A stretch of 64,000 nt of DNA. Origin: Cololabis saira. Taxonomy: Eukaryota; Chordata; Actinopteri; Beloniformes; Belonidae. The first letter of the stretch is position 1, and each line of letters starts with the position of its first letter. Shown one piece after another: positions 25,667 to 38,291 of the stretch. A model generated the notes under the pieces. It worked only from the letters and a program-made list of their open reading frames with translations. It made no database searches and was not told the origin of the DNA. Both the position numbers and the translations under genes were made by a program. The DNA is taken from assembly GCF_033807715.1 (NCBI RefSeq), contig NC_084600.1, positions 46,025,824 to 46,089,823 of the forward strand, in the 5' to 3' direction.

Positions 25667-27391
25667 GGGCCTCATGTACAAAGAGTGCGTGGATTTCAAC
25701 GTGAATCCGTGCGTAAAGTTCTTTTGTACGCAAAGAGAAATTCAGATGTTCGAAACTGTGCGTTCGCCCAAATCCATGTACATTTGTTTAAATATCACAA
25801 TAAACTTGGAATCGAGCCACATGCGGGAGCACAACACTCCACCCATCTCTGCCCTCAAGTAGAAATATTTGAATATGATAATGAAGATAAACATCCAGTA
25901 AAAACTGCTCATCCTGACAAGGAACTTGGAAAAACAAGTAAAACAAATTTAAAGAAACATCAGTCGTCAGCTGGAAACACTCCTGTCAGAAGTTGAGGCT
26001 GGAAAAATTTATTTGGTACGTTTTCTTCTGGTTTCGACCTCCGTCACCGGGAGGAGAGACCCGTTTAGGTCTCGGCCTCCGTCACCGGGAGGAGAGACCC
26101 GTTTAGGTCTCGGCCTCCGTCGCCGGGGGGAGAGACCGCTCCGGGTCTCGGCCTCCGTCGCCGGGGGGAGAGACCGCTCCGGGTCTCGGCCTCCGTCGCC
26201 GGGGGGAGAGACCGCTCCGGGTCTCGGCCTCCGTCGCCGGGGGGAGAGACCGCTCCGGGTCTCGGCCTCCGTCGCCGGGGGGAGAGACCGCTCCGGGTCT
26301 CGGCCTCCGTCGCCGGGGGGAGAGACCCGTCCGGGTCTCGGCCTCCGTCGCCGGGGGGAGAGACCCGTCCGGGTCTCGGCCTCCGTCGCCGGGGGGAGAG
26401 ACCCGTCCGGGTCTCGGCCTCCGTCGCCGGGGGGAGAGACCCGTCCGGGTCTCGGCCTCCGTCGCCGGGGGGAGAGACCCGTCCGGGTCTCGGCCTCCGT
26501 CGCCGGGGGGAGAGACCCGTCCGGGTCTCGGCCTCCGTCGCCGGGGGGAGAGACCCGTCCGGGTCTCGGCCTCCGTCGCCGGGGGGAGAGACCCGTCCGG
26601 GTCTCGGCCTCCGTCGCCGGGGGGAGAGACCCGTCCGGGTCTCGGCCTCCGTCGCCGGGGGGAGAGACCCGTCCGGGTCTCGGCCTCCGTCGCCGGGGGG
26701 AGAGACCCGTCCGGGTCTCGGCCTCCGTCGCCGGGGGGAGAGACCCGTCCGGGTCCTGGCCTCCGTCGCCGGGGGGAGAGACCCGTCCGGGTCCCGGCCT
26801 CCGACGCCGGGGGGAGAGACCCGTCCGGGTCCCGGCCTCCGACGCCGGGGGGAGAGACCCGTCCGGGTCCCGGCCTCCGACGCCGGGGGGAGAGACCCGT
26901 CCGGGTCCCGGCCTCCGACGCCGGGAGGAGAGATCGGTCCAGGTCCTTTTTTTTTTCTTTTTTTTTGTATAATTAAAAAAAAATTAAATGCTTCATACAA
27001 TGATGAGAAAACTGGCTCATTGGCTTCTGGCCTGTTATTGCTGGAACCTCTGAGTGTGAAAAGAGGGGGAAAAAAAGGTTCCTACCTTCATATGTTCCTG
27101 TGGTTGATTGATTGTGAGATTTACAGTTCCACTCGTGTGTAACTTATCTGTGGATGTGGGCACTGTCGTGTCGTGAACTTATTTATGACGTCACGTTTCC
27201 TCATATTCTGGACTTCACTGCATCACCAGTGGGCGTCGCCAACGGACCAAACCTCAAATATGCGAACGCCAGCGTTGATGTGTGAACGGCCGCAACTTTT
27301 CACGTTCAAGTCACTTTTTGAACATCCGACTGAGCATAGAAAGTGGTGTCCGGACGTTTTTATTGCGCCGCCCTCTTTGTACATGATGCCC
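25667..27391. mobile_element. Non-autonomous Harbinger-like element with internal minisatellite, arm 2
   Basis: It has the same termini as the arm 1 copy (GGGCCTCATGTACAAAGAG; right end TTTGTACATGATGCCC) and the same subterminal blocks. The internal minisatellite is shorter. There is no transposase. Confidence 0.7.
26037..26945. repeat. 38-bp minisatellite, about 24 units, highly homogenised
   Basis: The unit is GGTCTCGGCCTCCGTCGCCG then GGGGGAGAGACCCGTCCG. It is the same unit as in arm 1 but GC-richer (CACC to CGCC, GGAGG to GGGGG, TTTA to TCCG) and far more uniform. Long open frames exist on both strands because the period shifts frame without stops; they are artefacts. Confidence 0.93.
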
Positions 27392-27726
27392 CTGGTGTAG
27401 AAAAATCCCTCTAGAAAAGTGCAGACAATTGTACATAACTTACACTTCATGTACACGTGGTTACATTCACAAATTTATGGCTATATGTAAATAACAAAAA
27501 TCTGAAACTACACAAAATGATTGCATTATTACTACTGGAATGAAAATTTGTCATTGTGTACGGATGTGACGAATTCACAACAAACTTAAATCGTCATGTA
27601 AGCTATAAAAGCATAACTTTTTATACTTGAGGATTTTGTCAAATTGGAATGTCTACTTTATTAGCAAAATGTTCAAAGTAATTGTCTTTTCAAAATTAAC
27701 TATTTATATTGTATATACTTTTACAG

Positions 27727-28220
27727 CTTGACACTGAGATTTGGTTTCCAGAGTTTTCCTGCAAACTTTGATCCAGAGAGAGACCCGACCCTGAGGACTT
27801 ATATTCATCTGTTCACCACATTGACAGGTAACGTCACCTCACTGCCTTCATTCATTCATTAACACTAACACACCACTGACAACTTTGATTCAGCAGAAAG
27901 GTAGGTCATATTTCTGTCTTTTCTTGGTCTTTTTTCCAGCAAGCTGGGACCTGCAAGGATGACTCGTAAGGGACGGGCGTGCTGAGGCTGCCAAGAGGAG
28001 GAAGGTGGATCTGTCCGTGGATGTTGACACTCAGCTGGTAATTACACGGTGAAATTCAGTGGAATGTATCAAGGTAGAAAAAATATCTGTAGATATTACA
28101 TTCAGTTTTAGATGGTTTGTCCTATTGTGTGTAACATGCTTGTCTTTTCATTCACCTGTGACAGACTCCTCCGCCCAGACGCCTACCACCCCACCTGTGC
28201 TGGAGGATAAATCATGCTGA
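27727..28220 (+). pseudogene. Broken copy of the three-exon MPRKGR remnant
   Basis: It is homologous to 18238-18718. Exon A has length changes and a stop (TTTGA) in the frame used in arm 1. Exon B has ATGACTCGTAAGGGACGGGC, which is out of frame by one base, but it keeps extra codons (AGGAGGAAG, CTGTCCGTG) absent from arm 1. The exon C acceptor TTTTCAG has become TTTTCAT. Both arms carry different losses, so the ancestral gene was longer than either surviving copy. Confidence 0.6.
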
Positions 28221-28544
28221 ACAATGTTGATAAAAAGTTTCACATTTGCAGTGATTGTTCAATGTTTGATCTTTTATGTAACCGACCTGGCAGGTAAGTG
28301 CACACTGGACCAGAACTTTCTTGATTCACAAGTAGGAGTAATGAGAAGGGATTGGACACCACAATGAGTAAAAAGAACATGCAGGTAAGTTTTAGAAAAT
28401 CCACTATTAAACACAGAAAATAAACAGTTTGCCGTCATTCAGTTTTGTTCTCTTAACGTGTCCTTTAAACTGGGTGCACCCTAAATAAATTGTCTTCCCC
28501 AAAAATAAAATCAACTTCAATGGTCCTTGTGCCAATGCCCAACC

Positions 28545-28640
28545 ACACTGTAAGGATGGTAGATGAAGAATGGAAAGTCCTACCACACTGTAAGGATGGT
28601 AGATGAAGAATGGAAAGTCCTACCACACTGTAAGGATGGC
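28545..28640. repeat. 46-bp triplication
   Basis: ACCACACTGTAAGGATGGTA then GATGAAGAATGGAAAGTCCT occurs in two full units plus a third partial unit. Confidence 0.85.
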
Positions 28641-30785
28641 CTAGACCTTTAACATATTTCCATATCTTTGCCTGGTTTTGGTATGATTCAAATAATTGCT
28701 TCTGCCCACGTTGGTGGTATCTTTTTCTGCAAGAGTCCAAACAAGAGGCCTGAAGTACCGGTAACAACTCTTCCTTATACCACCTTGTACCATTCCGCAG
28801 GATAGCCATTGCTCCCTGGAGATTTATTATTTTTCAATGACTTTGTTACTTTGATAATCTCCTTCTTTGTAATTTCTGCCGTCAGTCTTTCATTTTGCGA
28901 AACGCCAATTGATGATAAATCTTTGATTTAAAAAAAAAAAAAAAGTTCTCACTACTTCCTTATTTGCAGCAAGTGGTTGTGTGTATACAGTTTCATAGAA
29001 CTTCTGAAATATTTTCTCCATAACATCTGGTTCATGTATTATCTCATTGGTATGTGGATCCCTGATTTTCTGTATGGTACTTATTACTTGCTGTTTTCGT
29101 ATACGTTTTGCTAAGAGTTTTGTTGCTCTGGGGCCAATCTCAATAATTTTGTCTCAAATACGCATCTTTCCCTATTCATCCAATATCTATCTTATTCATC
29201 CAATAATATCATTTATCTTCATTTACTATTTGCTTATTGCAGAGAGGTTCAGATATGCTTCTTATATTTTTAAGTAGTGTGATCTTAGCTTTTAACTTTC
29301 CTGGAACAACCTCAACCCCCCCGCACAAATTAAAATACCAACTTTCTCTGCTGCTATAACATTAAACAAAGTTTTAAAGTGTATCACCTTCTGGGGGTGA
29401 GTAGACATTTATCAACACAAAAGATTCATTTTCCAATTTTCCTCTCAATATGCATCTTCCCTCTTTATCGCTTATTTCCTTTTCACAAACAAATTTAGTT
29501 GAATTTGGAATTCATTTGATGATCCCCTACATCCTTGTGTGTAAGTACTATAATATTAATTTCTAAAATCAAGCTTTTTAAATATTTATGCTCTGACCGA
29601 GACAGGTGGGTCTACTATTAAATGACATGTTTTTTTTATTTCATAACCGTTCCCCTCTTGTTAGGCGCATTTAAACCATTCAACAACACTATTATCAGGC
29701 CATTAGATACCATATTGCTTCACTGTTTACATTTGTTTTCCCAAGCAGCTCGGAAGGACATGAACAAAAACATAGACAACATCCTGAACTAAATGGAACT
29801 TCCATTTGGGGTTTGTCCTTTTCTCCCCTAATTCCCTGTCGGTTGGTCGATGGGAAATCCTACCCTGTAAGGGCCCGTCCCTAGACCCAGGGGTAGACCC
29901 GTTAAACGGTGTCAAACCCCATCTAGACATGTCCAACATTTGACTCACCCAGCTGGTAGTATCACATGAACTAAAAAAAATGAAGCCTTAGTGTATTTAT
30001 AAACTCAAAGGGTTGAGGTTTCATTTTCATAGTCTGATTAATCCAGAATGAGTCGATATATTTCAATGTAATCTTTTATCCTTTTTACCTCCTTGATGAT
30101 AAGATATTAAGTGTCCAGCGTGCTTTGGTATCCTTGTAACTTATCCTTCCCTCGTTCTGCCGCTGCTTCATACCTTGATCTGCCACTCGCTGCCATCCCA
30201 CGGCACCGTGGATCCTCTCCTCTTCTAGCTCTGCGTCTTTGCTTGGTTCATCAATGGTTAATCCCCTTGTTTTCATATAGTGGGTAGCGTCCATGTTATC
30301 ATAGCTCTTACCGCCGTCACTCGAGTGCATCTATATTTTTGTGTATGGGCTCTGAAAACAAATCACTTTCTCTTTTTAGTGTCTTCTTGGTATCAAGGTA
30401 TGTGTTAGGTTTTTGGACAATTTCAGTGGGACAGTCTTGGTCAAATTGGATTTTCCTGTTCCCGACCTGTATCGCCCTCTTCTGCCAGACTTTTTGTAAG
30501 ACCATTGGTTTCAAACTTGTGAAAATTCACTATTGATCTGGGAGCACCACTTTGGCCTGGTTTTCTTAGAGCTCTGTGGGTGCGTTGGATGTATGAATCA
30601 GCTCCTTCAGTTAACTCCAGCTCCGCTTTTAAGAAGTTGGTCCAGGTAGCCTGTAATGGAGCCTCCCTTTGTGTCCTTGGGCATTATCTATCCAGAACCT
30701 CGATTGAAGGTCAGTTAATTTATTCTGCATCTGATGTGTCTGTTTAGTTAAGTTCACGAGCAGTTTGCTGTCCTTTTGTTACTTT
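28640..30785 (-). pseudogene. L1-type LINE remnant (ORF1 plus ORF2 5' part)
   Basis: Read on the minus strand. 30780-30085 carries ORF1p-like sequence (ELIHTSNAPTE, VLQKVWQKRAIQVGNRKIQF, then DQDCPTEIVQK), matching the C-terminal half of L1 ORF1p. About 29690-29640 carries the ORF2 start region (LNAPNKRGTVMK). About 29440-29380 has the apurinic-endonuclease motif FVLINVYSPPEGDT. 29150-28640 has the pre-RT region and the WAEAII-like finger. The order is correct for one L1 copy, but frameshifts and internal deletions are many, and the catalytic RT core is missing. The left part overlaps sequence related to the 19.4-24.3-kb cluster. Confidence 0.8.
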
Positions 30786-30836
30786 CTATGAGTTTGTGGT
30801 CAATATCTTGCCACAGGGTACCGGCCTCCTTAACTG

Positions 30837-33800
30837 TCTGGGGTTAAGTCTGGGGTTAAGTCTGGGGTTAAGTCTGGGGTTAAGTCTGGGGTTAAGTCTG
30901 GGGTTAAGTCTGGGGTTAAGTCTGGGGTTAAGTCTGGGGTTAAGTCTGGGGTTAAGTCTGGGGTTAAGTCTGGGGTTAAGTCTGGGGTTAAGTCTGGGGT
31001 TAAGTCTGGGGTTAAGTCTGGGGTTAAGTCTGGGGTTAAGTCTGGGGTTAAGTCTGGGGTTAAGTCTGGGGTTAAGTCTGGGGTTAAGTCTGGGGTTAAG
31101 TCTGGGGTTAAGTCTGGGGTTAAGTCTGGGGTTAAGTCTGGGGTTAAGTCTGGGGTTAAGTCTGGGGTTAAGTCTGGGGTTAAGTCTGGGGTTAAGTCTG
31201 GGGTTAAGTCTGGGGTTAAGTCTGGGGTTAAGTCTGGGGTTAAGTCTGGGGTTAAGTCTGGGGTTAAGTCTGGGGTTAAGTCTGGGGTTAAGTCTGGGGT
31301 TAAGTCTGGGGTTAAGTCTGGGGTTAAGTCTGGGGTTAAGTCTGGGGTTAAGTCTGGGGTTAAGTCTGGGGTTAAGTCTGGGGTTAAGTCTGGGGTTAAG
31401 TCTGGGGTTAAGTCTGGGGTTAAGTCTGGGGTTAAGTCTGGGGTTAAGTCTGGGGTTAAGTCTGGGGTTAAGTCTGGGGTTAAGTCTGGGGTTAAGTCTG
31501 GGGTTAAGTCTGGGGTTAAGTCTGGGGTTAAGTCTGGGGTTAAGTCTGGGGTTAAGTCTGGGGTTAAGTCTGGGGTTAAGTCTGGGGTTAAGTCTGGGGT
31601 TAAGTCTGGGGTTAAGTCTGGGGTTAAGTCTGGGGTTAAGTCTGGGGTTAAGTCTGGGGTTAAGTCTGGGGTTAAGTCTGGGGTTAAGTCTGGGGTTAAG
31701 TCTGGGGTTAAGTCTGGGGTTAAGTCTGGGGTTAAGTCTGGGGTTAAGTCTGGGGTTAAGTCTGGGGTTAAGTCTGGGGTTAAGTCTGGGGTTAAGTCTG
31801 GGGTTAAGTCTGGGGTTAAGTCTGGGGTTAAGTCTGGGGTTAAGTCTGGGGTTAAGTCTGGGGTTAAGTCTGGGGTTAAGTCTGGGGTTAAGTCTGGGGT
31901 TAAGTCTGGGGTTAAGTCTGGGGTTAAGTCTGGGGTTAAGTCTGGGGTTAAGTCTGGGGTTAAGTCTGGGGTTAAGTCTGGGGTTAAGTCTGGGGTTAAG
32001 TCTGGGGTTAAGTCTGGGGTTAAGTCTGGGGTTAAGTCTGGGGTTAAGTCTGGGGTTAAGTCTGGGGTTAAGTCTGGGGTTAAGTCTGGGGTTAAGTCTG
32101 GGGTTAAGTCTGGGGTTAAGTCTGGGGTTAAGTCTGGGGTTAAGTCTGGGGTTAAGTCTGGGGTTAAGTCTGGGGTTAAGTCTGGGGTTAAGTCTGGGGT
32201 TAAGTCTGGGGTTAAGTCTGGGGTTAAGTCTGGGGTTAAGTCTGGGGTTAAGTCTGGGGTTAAGTCTGGGGTTAAGTCTGGGGTTAAGTCTGGGGTTAAG
32301 TCTGGGGTTAAGTCTGGGGTTAAGTCTGGGGTTAAGTCTGGGGTTAAGTCTGGGGTTAAGTCTGGGGTTAAGTCTGGGGTTAAGTCTGGGGTTAAGTCTG
32401 GGGTTAAGTCTGGGGTTAAGTCTGGGGTTAAGTCTGGGGTTAAGTCTGGGGTTAAGTCTGGGGTTAAGTCTGGGGTTAAGTCTGGGGTTAAGTCTGGGGT
32501 TAAGTCTGGGGTTAAGTCTGGGGTTAAGTCTGGGGTTAAGTCTGGGGTTAAGTCTGGGGTTAAGTCTGGGGTTAAGTCTGGGGTTAAGTCTGGGGTTAAG
32601 TCTGGGGTTAAGTCTGGGGTTAAGTCTGGGGTTAAGTCTGGGGTTAAGTCTGGGGTTAAGTCTGGGGTTAAGTCTGGGGTTAAGTCTGGGGTTAAGTCTG
32701 GGGTTAAGTCTGGGGTTAAGTCTGGGGTTAAGTCTGGGGTTAAGTCTGGGGTTAAGTCTGGGGTTAAGTCTGGGGTTAAGTCTGGGGTTAAGTCTGGGGT
32801 TAAGTCTGGGGTTAAGTCTGGGGTTAAGTCTGGGGTTAAGTCTGGGGTTAAGTCTGGGGTTAAGTCTGGGGTTAAGTCTGGGGTTAAGTCTGGGGTTAAG
32901 TCTGGGGTTAAGTCTGGGGTTAAGTCTGGGGTTAAGTCTGGGGTTAAGTCTGGGGTTAAGTCTGGGGTTAAGTCTGGGGTTAAGTCTGGGGTTAAGTCTG
33001 GGGTTAAGTCTGGGGTTAAGTCTGGGGTTAAGTCTGGGGTTAAGTCTGGGGTTAAGTCTGGGGTTAAGTCTGGGGTTAAGTCTGGGGTTAAGTCTGGGGT
33101 TAAGTCTGGGGTTAAGTCTGGGGTTAAGTCTGGGGTTAAGTCTGGGGTTAAGTCTGGGGTTAAGTCTGGGGTTAAGTCTGGGGTTAAGTCTGGGGTTAAG
33201 TCTGGGGTTAAGTCTGGGGTTAAGTCTGGGGTTAAGTCTGGGGTTAAGTCTGGGGTTAAGTCTGGGGTTAAGTCTGGGGTTAAGTCTGGGGTTAAGTCTG
33301 GGGTTAAGTCTGGGGTTAAGTCTGGGGTTAAGTCTGGGGTTAAGTCTGGGGTTAAGTCTGGGGTTAAGTCTGGGGTTAAGTCTGGGGTTAAGTCTGGGGT
33401 TAAGTCTGGGGTTAAGTCTGGGGTTAAGTCTGGGGTTAAGTCTGGGGTTAAGTCTGGGGTTAAGTCTGGGGTTAAGTCTGGGGTTAAGTCTGGGGTTAAG
33501 TCTGGGGTTAAGTCTGGGGTTAAGTCTGGGGTTAAGTCTGGGGTTAAGTCTGGGGTTAAGTCTGGGGTTAAGTCTGGGGTTAAGTCTGGGGTTAAGTCTG
33601 GGGTTAAGTCTGGGGTTAAGTCTGGGGTTAAGTCTGGGGTTAAGTCTGGGGTTAAGTCTGGGGTTAAGTCTGGGGTTAAGTCTGGGGTTAAGTCTGGGGT
33701 TAAGTCTGGGGTTAAGTCTGGGGTTAAGTCTGGGGTTAAGTCTGGGGTTAAGTCTGGGGTTAAGTCTGGGGTTAAGTCTGGGGTTAAGTCTGGGGTTAAG

Positions 33801-34550
33801 TCTGGGGTTAAGTCTGGGGTTAAGTCTGGGGTTAAGTCTGGGGTTAAGTCTGGGGTTAAGTCTGGGGTTAAGTCTGGGGTTAAGTCTGGGGTTAAGTCTG
33901 GGGTTAAGTCTGGGGTTAAGTCTGGGGTTAAGTCTGGGGTTAAGTCTGGGGTTAAGTCTGGGGTTAAGTCTGGGGTTAAGTCTGGGGTTAAGTCTGGGGT
34001 TAAGTCTGGGGTTAAGTCTGGGGTTAAGTCTGGGGTTAAGTCTGGGGTTAAGTCTGGGGTTAAGTCTGGGGTTAAGTCTGGGGTTAAGTCTGGGGTTAAG
34101 TCTGGGGTTAAGTCTGGGGTTAAGTCTGGGGTTAAGTCTGGGGTTAAGTCTGGGGTTAAGTCTGGGGTTAAGTCTGGGGTTAAGTCTGGGGTTAAGTCTG
34201 GGGTTAAGTCTGGGGTTAAGTCTGGGGTTAAGTCTGGGGTTAAGTCTGGGGTTAAGTCTGGGGTTAAGTCTGGGGTTAAGTCTGGGGTTAAGTCTGGGGT
34301 TAAGTCTGGGGTTAAGTCTGGGGTTAAGTCTGGGGTTAAGTCTGGGGTTAAGTCTGGGGTTAAGTCTGGGGTTAAGTCTGGGGTTAAGTCTGGGGTTAAG
34401 TCTGGGGTTAAGTCTGGGGTTAAGTCTGGGGTTAAGTCTGGGGTTAAGTCTGGGGTTAAGTCTGGGGTTAAGTCTGGGGTTAAGTCTGGGGTTAAGTCTG
34501 GGGTTAAGTCTGGGGTTAAGTCTGGGGTTAAGTCTGGGGTTAAGTCTGGG
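30837..34550. repeat. 12-bp satellite (GGGGTTAAGTCT)n, about 310 units
   Basis: 3.7 kb of a 12-mer with no visible unit variation. The G-rich strand has the same polarity as the neighbouring TTAGGG arrays and the array ends directly in GGGTTAGGGTTAGGATAGGG. It takes the place occupied by plain TTAGGG arrays at the corresponding junctions before 38292, 41905 and 45618. The reading frames of 1256 (LGLS) and 1277 (NPRL) residues are artefacts of a period divisible by three. Confidence 0.97.
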
Positions 34551-34560
34551 GTTAGGGTTA

Positions 34561-35089
34561 GGATAGGGGCTGAGTGCCACTTTGGAATCTTTGATTTGAC
34601 CCCCTAAACAGTGGATCATTTGCTCTACACTTCGGCTACCCCCCCATTTTCGGGTACCCTGATTCCAGTTATACTAATGAGGAAGGGGTGGGACCTTGTC
34701 TTCTCGTCCAATCAGCGAAAAGCAAGTTCAAAGGTCTGTAACTTTTGCTAGGAGTGGATCATTTGCTCATGGATGGTACCGTTGGAAAGCTCGTGGTCGT
34801 ATTATGTTCGACGGAAGCAGTTTCCAAGTCTCTACGACCTTCCGTTCGGAAGTTATGACCGGAAATGTGTATCGCATTGAAAATGAATGGAGCGAAAATT
34901 TCCTGAAATTTGACTAAGTGTTTTGGTGAAAAAGGTTCACCCAGAAAGTAGTTAGGAGCACGTTTCAGGCAATTTGGAGTCAATGGGTACCTATTTTAAA
35001 CAAACTTTTTTTGGGAAAAATACTTGTAAATTTTCTAAGATTTTCACTAAGTCAACTGTTTGAGTTCAGGCAAGTCCCCAGGAGATGGG

Positions 35090-35161
<72 letters not shown>

Positions 35162-36971
35162 GGTTAGGGTTAGGGTTAGGGTTAGGGTTAGGGTTGGGTT
35201 AGGGTTAGGGTTAGGGTTAGGGTTAGGGTTAGGGTTAGGGTTAGATTTTTCAGGTTTCTCGATGATCCCCCCACCTCGTCCGTCGACTCGGTGGTTTACA
35301 GGGACCAAAGGTAATGCACAGGCCGGCGCACGTCGTCATAGCTCTCTTGACCGTACTATCCACCTAAAGTTAGATTAATAGTGGAGACAACAGGTCAATG
35401 AACAAGTTTAAGTTTGATTAGTAGTAGAGACAACAGGTCAGTTACAGATTTGGGTGAGAGGGGTCAGGACCAGGAAGAGTTGCCTTATAGGGGCAGGTCT
35501 CTTCCCCGCCTTGACGGGCCGTTATCCTGCCCCTCTCACACTCCCACGCAGAGCGAGGGAGTAAAAGAAGGAGGAGGTGATGGGTGGAGTCATGAATGTC
35601 CTCGTAGATCCAGGCTGGGATGGGATCAGGTCCAGGGTGGGGATGAGGGAGCTCCACATCTGGTTGAGAGAGTTCCACATCTGGTTGAGAGGGGTCAGGA
35701 CCAGGGAGAGTTGCCTTATAGGGGCAGGTCTCTCCCCCGCCTTGACGGGCCGTTATCCTGCCCCCTCTCGCTCCCACGCAGTACGAGGGAAAGAAAGAAG
35801 GAGGAGGGTGGTGGGTGGAGTCGTGAATGTCTTCGTAGATCCAGGCTGGGATGTGGTTGGGATAAGGGTTAGGGTCAGGGGTTAGGGTTAGAGTTAAGGG
35901 TTAAGGTTAGGGGTCAGGGGTTAGGTTTATGATTAAGGGTTAGGGTTTGGGGTTAGGGCAAGGGTTCGGGGTTAAGGTTAGGGTTAGAGGTCAAGGGTTA
36001 GGGTTAGGGGTTGGGGTTAGGGGTTAAGGTTAGGGGTCAGGGGTTAGGGTAATGATTAGGGTTTAGGGTTAAGGTTAGGGTTGGGGTTAGGGTTATGGTT
36101 AGTTGTTGAGGTTCCCTCGAAGAATCCCCTCCTTCATCCGACGACTGGGCAGCTCCACGGCTCTTCTGATCCATTTCTTCACCATCCATTTCAAAAATAA
36201 AGTTCATACAAAAGTGGAAATTCTGGAAAAAATCCTTGTAAAAATGTGAGAATGTTTTGGAGAAAAAAGTTTCATGTGTGTTTGTAAAATCGTGTGAACC
36301 TCCCTCCAGGTTCTGGACATAATATGTGTTTGTAGAAATGTGGGAACCTCACTTAGAGTTCTGGAAATAATGTGTTTGCAAAGATGTGGAGACTTATAAT
36401 ATGTGTTTGTAAAAATTGTGGGAACATCCTTTAGAGTTCTGGAAATAATGTGTATATGTGTTTGTAAAAAAGTGGGAATCACCATTAGGTTAGGGTTAGG
36501 GTTAGGGTTAGGGTTAGGGTTAGGGTTAGGGTTAGGGTTAGGGTTAGGGTTAGGGTTAGGGTTAGGGTTAGGGTTAGGGTTAGGGTTTGTGTTCAACGGC
36601 TCCCTGCGGGAAACCAATACGCTACTGCCTCCTAACGCTCGTAGGCGTTACCAGAGTTCGCAGAAGGTAGTGTTGCACTCTCACATCGTACATCCAGTTG
36701 AGATCCGTATGCACTAAAGTACTTTTGTCAGTAGCGTATGGTGCGAGACCTCTGAATAGTTTCAGAGTTTTGATGTGAGATGTGCTGTATGGTGAATCAA
36801 GGTCACTAGGTACCCCTTATGCGTGCAGTCGGATTGTGGAGGATCCGGTGTCTTCGTCTGTGGCTAGTGGGTGTAATATGAGAGGACAGTTGTGAGTTTT
36901 GGAAGGGGAGAAGAAGGGGGGGGGGGAATTTGGTTGGTGGGTTGATAGTTCAGAGAGGAGAGGTGAGGGGG

Positions 36972-37029
<58 letters not shown>

Positions 37030-38098
37030 GAGCGGTTTTTAGGATTTGGGGTTCGGGTTAGAGTTTGTTTGTGTAGCTTAAGATTAGGGTTAAGGTTAGG
37101 GTTTAGTTTAAGTTTAGGGTTTTGCTTTAAGGTTAAGGTTGAAATTAGGATTTGGGTTAGGGTTAAGGTTAGGGTTTTGGGTTAGGGTTAGGGTTATGGT
37201 TTGGGTTAGGTTTAAGTTTATGGTTGGGGTTGGGGCCAGGGTTAGGGTTAGGGTTAGGGTCAGGGTTAGGGTTAGGGTTAGGGTTTTGGGTTAGGGTTAG
37301 GGTTATGGTTTGGGTTAGGTTTAAGTTTATGGTTGGGGTTGGGGCCAGGGTTAGGGTTAGGGTTAGGGTTAGGGTTAGGTGGCTGAAATGTTTATAAGAT
37401 GAATGTGATGAGATCCGAAGATCTCTTGTGGCTGAAATGTTTTATAAGATGAATGTACTGAGATCCGGAGATCTCTTGTGGCTGAAATGTTTTATAAGAT
37501 GAATGTAATGAGATCCGAAGATCTCTTGTGGCTGAAATGTTTTATAAGATGAATGTAATGAGATCCGAAGATCTCTTGTGGCTGAAATGTTTATAAGATG
37601 AATGTACTGAGATCCGAAGATCTCTTGTGGCTGAAATGTTTTATAAGATGAATGTAATGAGATCCGAAGATCTCTTGTGGCTGAAATGTTTTATAAGATG
37701 AATGTACTGAGATCCGAAGATCTCTTGTGGCTGAAATGTTTTATAAGATGAATGTAATGAGATCCGAAGATCTCTTGTGGCTGAAATGTTTTATAAGATG
37801 AATGTAATGAGATCCGTAGATCAGTAGATTTGAATTAATTAGAGGGTGACCCTGTTTGTTTGGAGGTCGGTTTTAGGTGTATTATTCCTAGTTTAGAATA
37901 ACCTTCATTATTATCCCTCCTGGAGGCCCGGGAGGAGATAGTAATTATTGGTACCTAATATGAATTTCTGGACTTTCGTCAGTGGTATCTAGCGGATCAA
38001 CAGGCGTTTCGGCCGTGGGAATACCAGACGCCCTCCGGTTAGGGTTAGGGTTAGGGTTAGGGTTAGGGTTAGGGTTAGGGTTAGGGTTAGGGTTAGGG

Positions 38099-38139
<41 letters not shown>

Positions 38140-38291
38140 GGTTAGGGTTAGGGTTAGGGTTAGGGTTAGGGTTAGGGTTAGGGTTAGGGTTAGGGTTAGG
38201 GTTAGGGTTGGGGTTGGGGTTGGGGTTGGGGTTAGGGGTTAGGGGTTAGGGGTTAGGGTTAGGGTTAGGGTTAGGGTTAGGGTTAGGGTTA
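34561..38291. repeat. Macrosatellite unit 1 (3731 bp)
   Basis: It starts GGATAGGGGCTGAGTGCCAC. Contents in order: a unique block of about 500 bp; TTAGGG tract 35089-35243; a block with an internal direct duplication (about 35459-35530 and 35694-35765); degenerate GTTAGGG 35866-36105; TTAGGG tract 36487-36588; poly-T 36974-37028 (55 T); degenerate GTTAGGG 37080-37378; 50-bp minisatellite 37379-37828; TTAGGG tract 38038-38291. No coding gene is convincing, since the same frames recur only because units are near-identical. Confidence 0.95.
37379..37828. repeat. 50-bp minisatellite with GATC hairpin, 9 units (unit 1 copy)
   Basis: The unit is GGCTGAAATGTTTTATAAGA then TGAATGTAATGAGATCCGAA then GATCTCTTGT. 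GAGATC and GATCTC are perfect complements around a CGAA loop. The same array recurs at about 41142-41577, 44758-45193 and 48461-48896 with the same order of variants (GTGATG, GTACTG, GTAATG), so it was copied as a block with the macrosatellite. Confidence 0.95.

Larger units (their letters stand above)
24500..28500. repeat. Segmental duplication, arm 2
   Basis: A direct-orientation copy of 14400-19100. It includes the open segment 24808-25002, the Harbinger-like element and the exon remnant. It contains an extra block of about 430 bp at about 25132-25572 that arm 1 lacks. Homology may extend further, because both arms run into L1-type RT fragments (19400 and 28640). Confidence 0.88.

Noticed and set aside
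26013..27000. Long arginine/proline-rich ORFs of over 300 residues on both strands
   Set aside because: They lie wholly in the 38-bp minisatellite; overlapping open frames on both strands mark a repeat artefact.
30786..34619. Giant ORFs of 1256 and 1277 residues (LGLS and NPRL repeats) on both strands
   Set aside because: They follow only from a perfect 12-bp satellite whose period is a multiple of three and which lacks stops in those frames.
35414..35872. 152-residue ORF conserved in all four macrosatellite units
   Set aside because: The DNA is near-identical throughout the unit, so there is no evidence of protein-level selection; the frame overlaps a 230-bp internal duplication.
37981..38040. 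A second hammerhead-like motif (GGCCGAAACGCC on the minus strand) in the macrosatellite
   Set aside because: The GAAA box is present but no CUGANGA box or stem I partner could be found nearby.
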